Assembly: GCF_001625305.1 (NCBI RefSeq)
Contig: NW_017804176.1
Location: 679,888 to 743,887, forward strand
Reading direction: 5' to 3'
Origin: Branchiostoma belcheri
Taxonomy: Eukaryota; Chordata; Leptocardii; Amphioxiformes; Branchiostomatidae
DNA length: 64,000 nt
Part shown: piece by piece, positions 59,171 to 64,000 of the stretch
Numbering within the stretch: position 1 is the stretch's first letter
Layout: every line of letters starts with the position of its first letter
Translations under genes and position numbers: made by a program
Notes under the pieces: model-generated
What the model was told of the DNA's origin: nothing
Database searches by the model: none
Seen by the model: the letters and a program-made list of their open reading frames with translations, nothing else

Positions 59171-62039
59171 TGAGACCGTTGTCAAACTGTTACTTATTAT
59201 CTTCCATTTATGTTCTGTGTTAGGCCAGAGAAATGCTCAGCCTATTTACTTTCCACCCAAAATTGTTACCATGTGGCCCTGCAAAATTAGATTATGTCAA
59301 GGTATGTAAATTTTGTAACCGCTAGCATTGTTTCCTTGGTTAAAGATAAACATATTATGAGCTAAAGGCCACAAACCAAGCTTTGCCTTTTCTTTGCCCT
59401 TTATGTTCAGAAAATTAGATTAAAAATGGTGCCAGTCTGGATGCCTAAGCTGGCCAGAGGAAGCTGGTATAGCTATCCTGATCACATAGGCTCTGGGACG
59501 CAGTCTGTCCTTTTGAAAATGTTGGGACTTTATCCTCACATCCTTATTTAAGGCTTTAAGCCTCAGTCACATCTTTTCAAAGTTATTTTGAAGATTTAAA
59601 AGGCACCAGCTTGGAAGTCAGACACTTATCTTGTTACAGCATCAACAGTTTTGCATGTCATCTGAAAGTGCATGTCATATTGTGACATCCTTTTATGTAC
59701 CATGCATATATGGATATAGTGAAAAAATAGATATTCTACTTGACGGGTTCAGAATTTTGAGAGTCCAAATTTTTAAGACCAGTTTGACTGTTCCCTGTCC
59801 ATCGCGAAACAAACTGCTTAGTGTTCTACACGACAAGTGAATCTGAAAAAAACAAAGGTTTTCTGTCATGTGCGGAAGGGAAATATAATACATGTAACTG
59901 AAGCAACGGTCTCTTTTACAGTGTGGCAAAAGGCTGTAGCCATGCTTACTGCACTGTGTGCCCCCCTCCCTCTATGGACTGCACACACCTGTGAGTAGCA
60001 GCCTCTTGGTTTTTGTGACGTCTGACCAAGAAGTTGTTCTTTGTTGCTCAAGCCTGTACTTTGGGTTAAAGGTGGTCGTCTCATACTGCAATTCAACTCT
60101 GCAGGATCGAATAGAGTTTCAGTACTTGGGCATTTAGACCAGCCGACCGTGACCAATTGAACAAGGGGGCCATATTAGATATCGCTTTGTGTACTTTGTT
60201 TTCCATCCACTGTGAAATTGTGCTGATCATATAATATGGGGGAAAGTCGATCGTTATTCACTTCAATTCAGGCAGTTATACAAGGACCAGTGCAGCGGGT
60301 TTTGCTGCACGACACCAGACAATAGATTCAGGAGTAAACAGACAAAACAAACGCCTGTTATAGAAAAAAAAGTGGGACATCTGGTCTTCCCCTACTTACA
60401 AAGAAGTAGCAAAACCCAACAGGCCCAGTTTTATACATTAATCCTTAAAATTGATGTCACCTTTGATATTTCACACTACTGTATAATTATATACAATCTT
60501 CTTTCTTTACCATTTGCAATCATCCCTTGGGAGAGAGCTTGCTATGAATTTTTCATTAATGCTAAGGCATCAGGGTGCTGTCTTGACCAAAATTAATCCA
60601 GAAAGTCATTATGAATTCACCTCAGCACAGACCATGCACTAAAATCAAGTACCACAATACCGAGGAGTTTAAACAGAGCCCTACTTGAGGATACTTCAAG
60701 GCTCATTGATCTTTGGTTACGTCTTTAAGTGTCTTCAGGTAAACAACTTCAGTAGTTTTCAGACCGTATCTGCTGATAACATATTCCTGTACTATAGAGC
60801 AAATTCGTCGCAAGGTTAATTCTATTCTGTCCATACCAATCTTATATGATTGGTAAGAATTATTCTGTTTCAAAAATGAATGCTGGTAATCAAACTCTGT
60901 TCTTGTCTTCTTCTGTATTTTGGCTAAAGTTCCACATCTGAGAAAAGAAACCGGATTGGAAATGTTTGAAACCACAGTTGGGAGTTGGCAAAATCATTAT
61001 TTTGGGAGGTTGCCAAAACCGCCAGTGAAAATCCTGTTGTACAGCCACACCCTGCTCTAGGCTATTGTTCATCACACTATTATTCTCTCTATACCCATTA
61101 CTTCAATCACTTTTAGTACAAAACTGAGCCCAGAACAACCAAGAGAGAGACAGTAAGGGAAAGCTTTGAAATGTGTGAGTGTGCAAAACATGGGAACAGT
61201 GTGTTACTGTAAATGTTAACAGAACCCCTTTGATTGAATTGAACAATTCTGAAACATGCTTTTGTCTGGCCAGAATAGCTAAAAGTGATAAGAACAATAA
61301 CAGTCTGTATTCAGAATGACACTTTCCCTACAACGAGGTCAGATACCACAAAACAACTCACAGTACTGTACATTGTACCGCATTTGTGTTCAAGTGTGGT
61401 CATCCTCCCTCAAGGATTTGCTAGCCAGAGCAAAACCATTTGTTAGTTTGGATTCCAGGTGCTGAACTAGATTTTCCTCAATTGTTTCATAATTACAGGT
61501 AGCCTAATGTTCAGGGTGGTAGTAGATTTTTGATACTGCATTATTAGGAAAGTTACAGTAAGTCAAAAGGGCCTAAGAGCATAGTTTTGCCTCCTCAATG
61601 CATAAGGAGCCTATTTTCCCCATGGCTGAGCCCACTTCAGTATGCATATTCATGACATCTGTTGGCATTGCAGTTCAGCTTGAGGACCTGAGTGTTCAAT
61701 ATAGTCTCTATACAGGCTCTAGTTGGGGCTGAATGAAAAGAGCAAGTCTACCATAGTTGGGGGCAAATAATTTGATACACAACAGACTTATCGCTTATCA
61801 TAGATACTCTTGGCCATGTTTTATGTTCATTTGTTTTTTTCATTAATCCATCCATCCATCCATCCATCCATCCATCCATCCATCCATCCATCCATCCATC
61901 CATCCATCCATCCATCCATCCATCCATATTCATTCGTTCTCTCATTCATTCAAATCTATTGTTCTTCTTTTTGTATCCCTTAAAATGGACTAATGATGTT
62001 CTGTTTATGGGAAGAAACACACACTGTTCTTGAAAATAA
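59171..62039. other. Intergenic DNA, no gene seen
   Basis: Ordinary AT-rich sequence; ORFs on both strands are short and lack recognisable domains. It contains the CATC tetranucleotide repeat at 61846-61927. Confidence 0.5.
61846..61927. repeat. (CATC)n microsatellite, about 20 copies
   Basis: An uninterrupted tetranucleotide run of about 82 bases. It explains the apparent [12 protein letters not shown] reading frame on the minus strand. Confidence 0.95.
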
Positions 62040-62483
62040 GACTTTAATGACACTCATGTGCAAAAAAGTTGGGAAAGGACACACCGGTAAAAAATATACA
62101 GTCATATTTCTTCATGAATTTGAAGTAGTTTACACCATATTCATACATTTCGTACACTGAGAAAATTACATTTAGAGATTTTGAACAATTTATAAAATAT
62201 TCAATTATTGTACAACCATCAACCAGGGAATACATATTTTCCAGCCACTACAGCACTCATAGCTGTAAAACAAAATGTCACTTTTAGCCTGTTTTATTTT
62301 AAAATGTACAATGTTGGGATGTTGGTTAGGTGATAGCAGTCTATTGAACTAGCTGTTTCTAAACCAGCTAATCATGTCAGAAAATATATACAGAAGAATT
62401 CAGTGCTGAATTGAACATACATAAAGTTGTGCTCTGAATAAAACTAAAGCAGAATTTGTGCACAGAGTAAAGATTTACATTGA

Positions 62484-63719
62484 TCATTTCTTCCCCTTTT
62501 TCCCAGCACTCTTCCCCTTCTCGCTCCCCTTGCCCTTCGGGGATGGAGATTTCTCCATCTCAGCCATCTTGGCTGCTTCTGCAGCTTCCTCTGCCTCCCG
62601 CTTTCTCCTCTCCACTTCCAGGAACTTCTGCCTGTAGGCTTCCCGTGGGGTGTTAATGGCGTTACGAGCTCGGTCCAAGGCAGCCTGAGAACAGCACAAG
62701 ATGTACAGATGTTACAGAAACACAGCTAAATTGATAGATGTAAGACATTTGACAGGTTTCAATAACAAGTTTCAACATGACAGAAATATAGATACAATGG
62801 GATAGAAGAATTATGAATTATGATGCTCTTTCAAATAACCACCATTTCTACTTTGAATAAGAAGCACAGGAGTTTTGCCACCTGGTTGGTCCAAAATAAG
62901 TTCATCACCTGCCAACATCTCTAACGGTAGTTTAAAAATGGAAGCCCAGGAGTCCAGTCTCCTGATTGGTCAGAATATGCCAACCATCCCACAACAACTA
63001 ATTTAAAAATACAAGCCCCGCATCCTGATTGGCTAGGAATGGACCAATCACCTGCATCTCCTCGCACTCCTGCAGCTGCCTCTCCTTGAGCCGGTTCCTC
63101 TCCAGCCTGTCAGCCTCCCGTCGCTCCAAGACGTCTTCACGGAACGCCCTGAACTTCCTGATCTCCTCCATCCTCTCCTGCTGCCTCCGTACCATCTCCT
63201 CCTCATCTATCAACTTGGGCGGTCCTGTCGCTTTCCTGTAAGAGGAGCAGGGTGAAGTCTGTCAGTTGCAAGCGTGTATTACATGAGACAAGGTGTGTGA
63301 GAGTCATGTAAGCAGGTTATGATTATTTTACTGGCATTTTTTAATTTGTATGATAAATCATCAGGAAAAATGTGATTGTTCTGGATCTAGACAGAGGAAT
63401 ACTATAGAATTTTCAAAAAAATTCTTCTGAAATTGTAAGTTAAGGGAAGTTTCTCATTCTTAATCCTGCCCTGGTGTAGGTTTACACTCTCTTATCAATA
63501 ATTACACAGCAGGAATTGTATTTAGCAATGAACCTTGAAGTTCAATGATAACAAAAACACCAAAAGTTCTGTCAACTCACTTAATGAATGGCGTCCTGTC
63601 CACGGGTGGAACGGCATCCTTTGGTGTTGGCGGTCTTGGTGGCTCAACAGAGAAAACTTCACTGACAACAGGCTGGTCAATCTCCGAGGGGGCTGGGGTT
63701 GCACGTGACTGGGCTGTTA
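62484..63719 (-). CDS. Unidentified basic coiled-coil protein, last three exons
   Basis: Exons 63581-63719, 63052-63235 and 62484-62684 have AG/GT borders and join in frame; the gene continues beyond the right edge. The first has a Pro-rich stretch (EPPRPPTPKDAVPP). The second is a highly charged helix (IDEEEMVRRQQERMEEIRKF...), likely coiled coil. The third has INTPREAYRQKFLEVERRKR, an Ala/Glu helix and a Lys/Gly/Ser tail ending KSAGKKGKK. Stop at 62484-62486; ATTAAA on the minus strand near 62040-62046 could end the transcript. The character recalls axonemal or other microtubule-associated proteins. SPAG17, which sits near TBX15 in human, is one thought from synteny only. I do not recognise the family, so no symbol is given. 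Confidence 0.7.
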
Positions 63720-64000
63720 CTGCACAAACACACAGTCGGGTATAGTTAAAGACTTGTTATGCATGAAAAAGTACATGTATATTGATCATCACAATCAATG
63801 AATGTATGTATGGAAGGTATTCAGCAACAAGGACAGGTATCTGTACTAGGCAATCAGTATAACTGCATGAAAAACACAATGTGGTTTGAAAAAAGGCTGA
63901 CACTACTGTAATCATAGAGGATGTAAGGAAAGTATTCAACACCAAGGACAGATAGCAGGCAGTGTAACACACCAATTTTGCAGTTTTGCTGGGACACAGT

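Noticed and set aside
61748..61945. Minus-strand ORF with MDGWMDGW repeats
   Set aside because: It is a translation of the (CATC)n microsatellite, not a protein gene.

Overview
This window is animal nuclear DNA: multi-exon genes with GT-AG introns, long intergenic stretches and many small mobile-element remnants. Two genes look like single invertebrate counterparts of vertebrate paralogue groups (TBX15/TBX18/TBX22 and FZD9/FZD10), next to an intronless LRR-Ig receptor. This fits an invertebrate deuterostome, most likely a cephalochordate (amphioxus, Branchiostoma). The species is an inference from gene content; no species-diagnostic sequence was checked.

Layout. (1) Positions 1-22143, minus strand: a 26-exon part of URB1 (nucleolar pre-ribosomal-associated protein 1, 60S ribosome biogenesis). 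Its C-terminus lies beyond the left edge. Its 7.06-kb intron 11 holds a separate intronless plus-strand gene for an LRR-Ig-transmembrane receptor (12372-14138). (2) 22144-27384: intergenic, with a small hAT-like element. (3) 27385-36907, minus: a complete seven-exon T-box gene of the Tbx15/18/22 class. (4) 36908-46882: gene-poor DNA with a dimeric tandem array, a retroposed insert, LINE debris, two TAA-flanked MITEs and a possible conserved non-coding element. (5) 46883-53447, minus: complete eleven-exon DCAF6, with WD40 repeats split by a long low-complexity insert and a GC-AG first intron. (6) 56246-57942, plus: an intronless Frizzled of the FZD9/10 class, broken by a one-base frame disruption at a C6 run. 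(7) 62484-63719 and beyond, minus: the last three exons of an unrecognised basic coiled-coil protein.

The genes do not form a pathway. URB1 is nucleolar housekeeping, DCAF6 is a CUL4-DDB1 substrate receptor, Tbx15/18/22 and Frizzled are developmental regulators, and the LRR-Ig receptor looks like a fast-evolving cell-surface signalling protein.

The accessory content is the most distinctive part: a near-perfect 98-bp fold-back with a 9-bp target duplication, TAA-flanked Harbinger-like MITEs including an inverted pair 38 kb apart, a TA-flanked 946-bp element, LINE fragments (one ending at a URB1 splice donor), a partial duplication of a URB1 exon end, and an AB-type tandem array. I found no convincing previously undescribed multi-gene system. 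The best leads are the nested LRR-Ig gene with its nearly identical repeats and shifted tail frame, and the fold-back element. Exon boundaries were placed by eye from splice consensus, reading-frame continuity and remembered family sequence, so small errors are possible.
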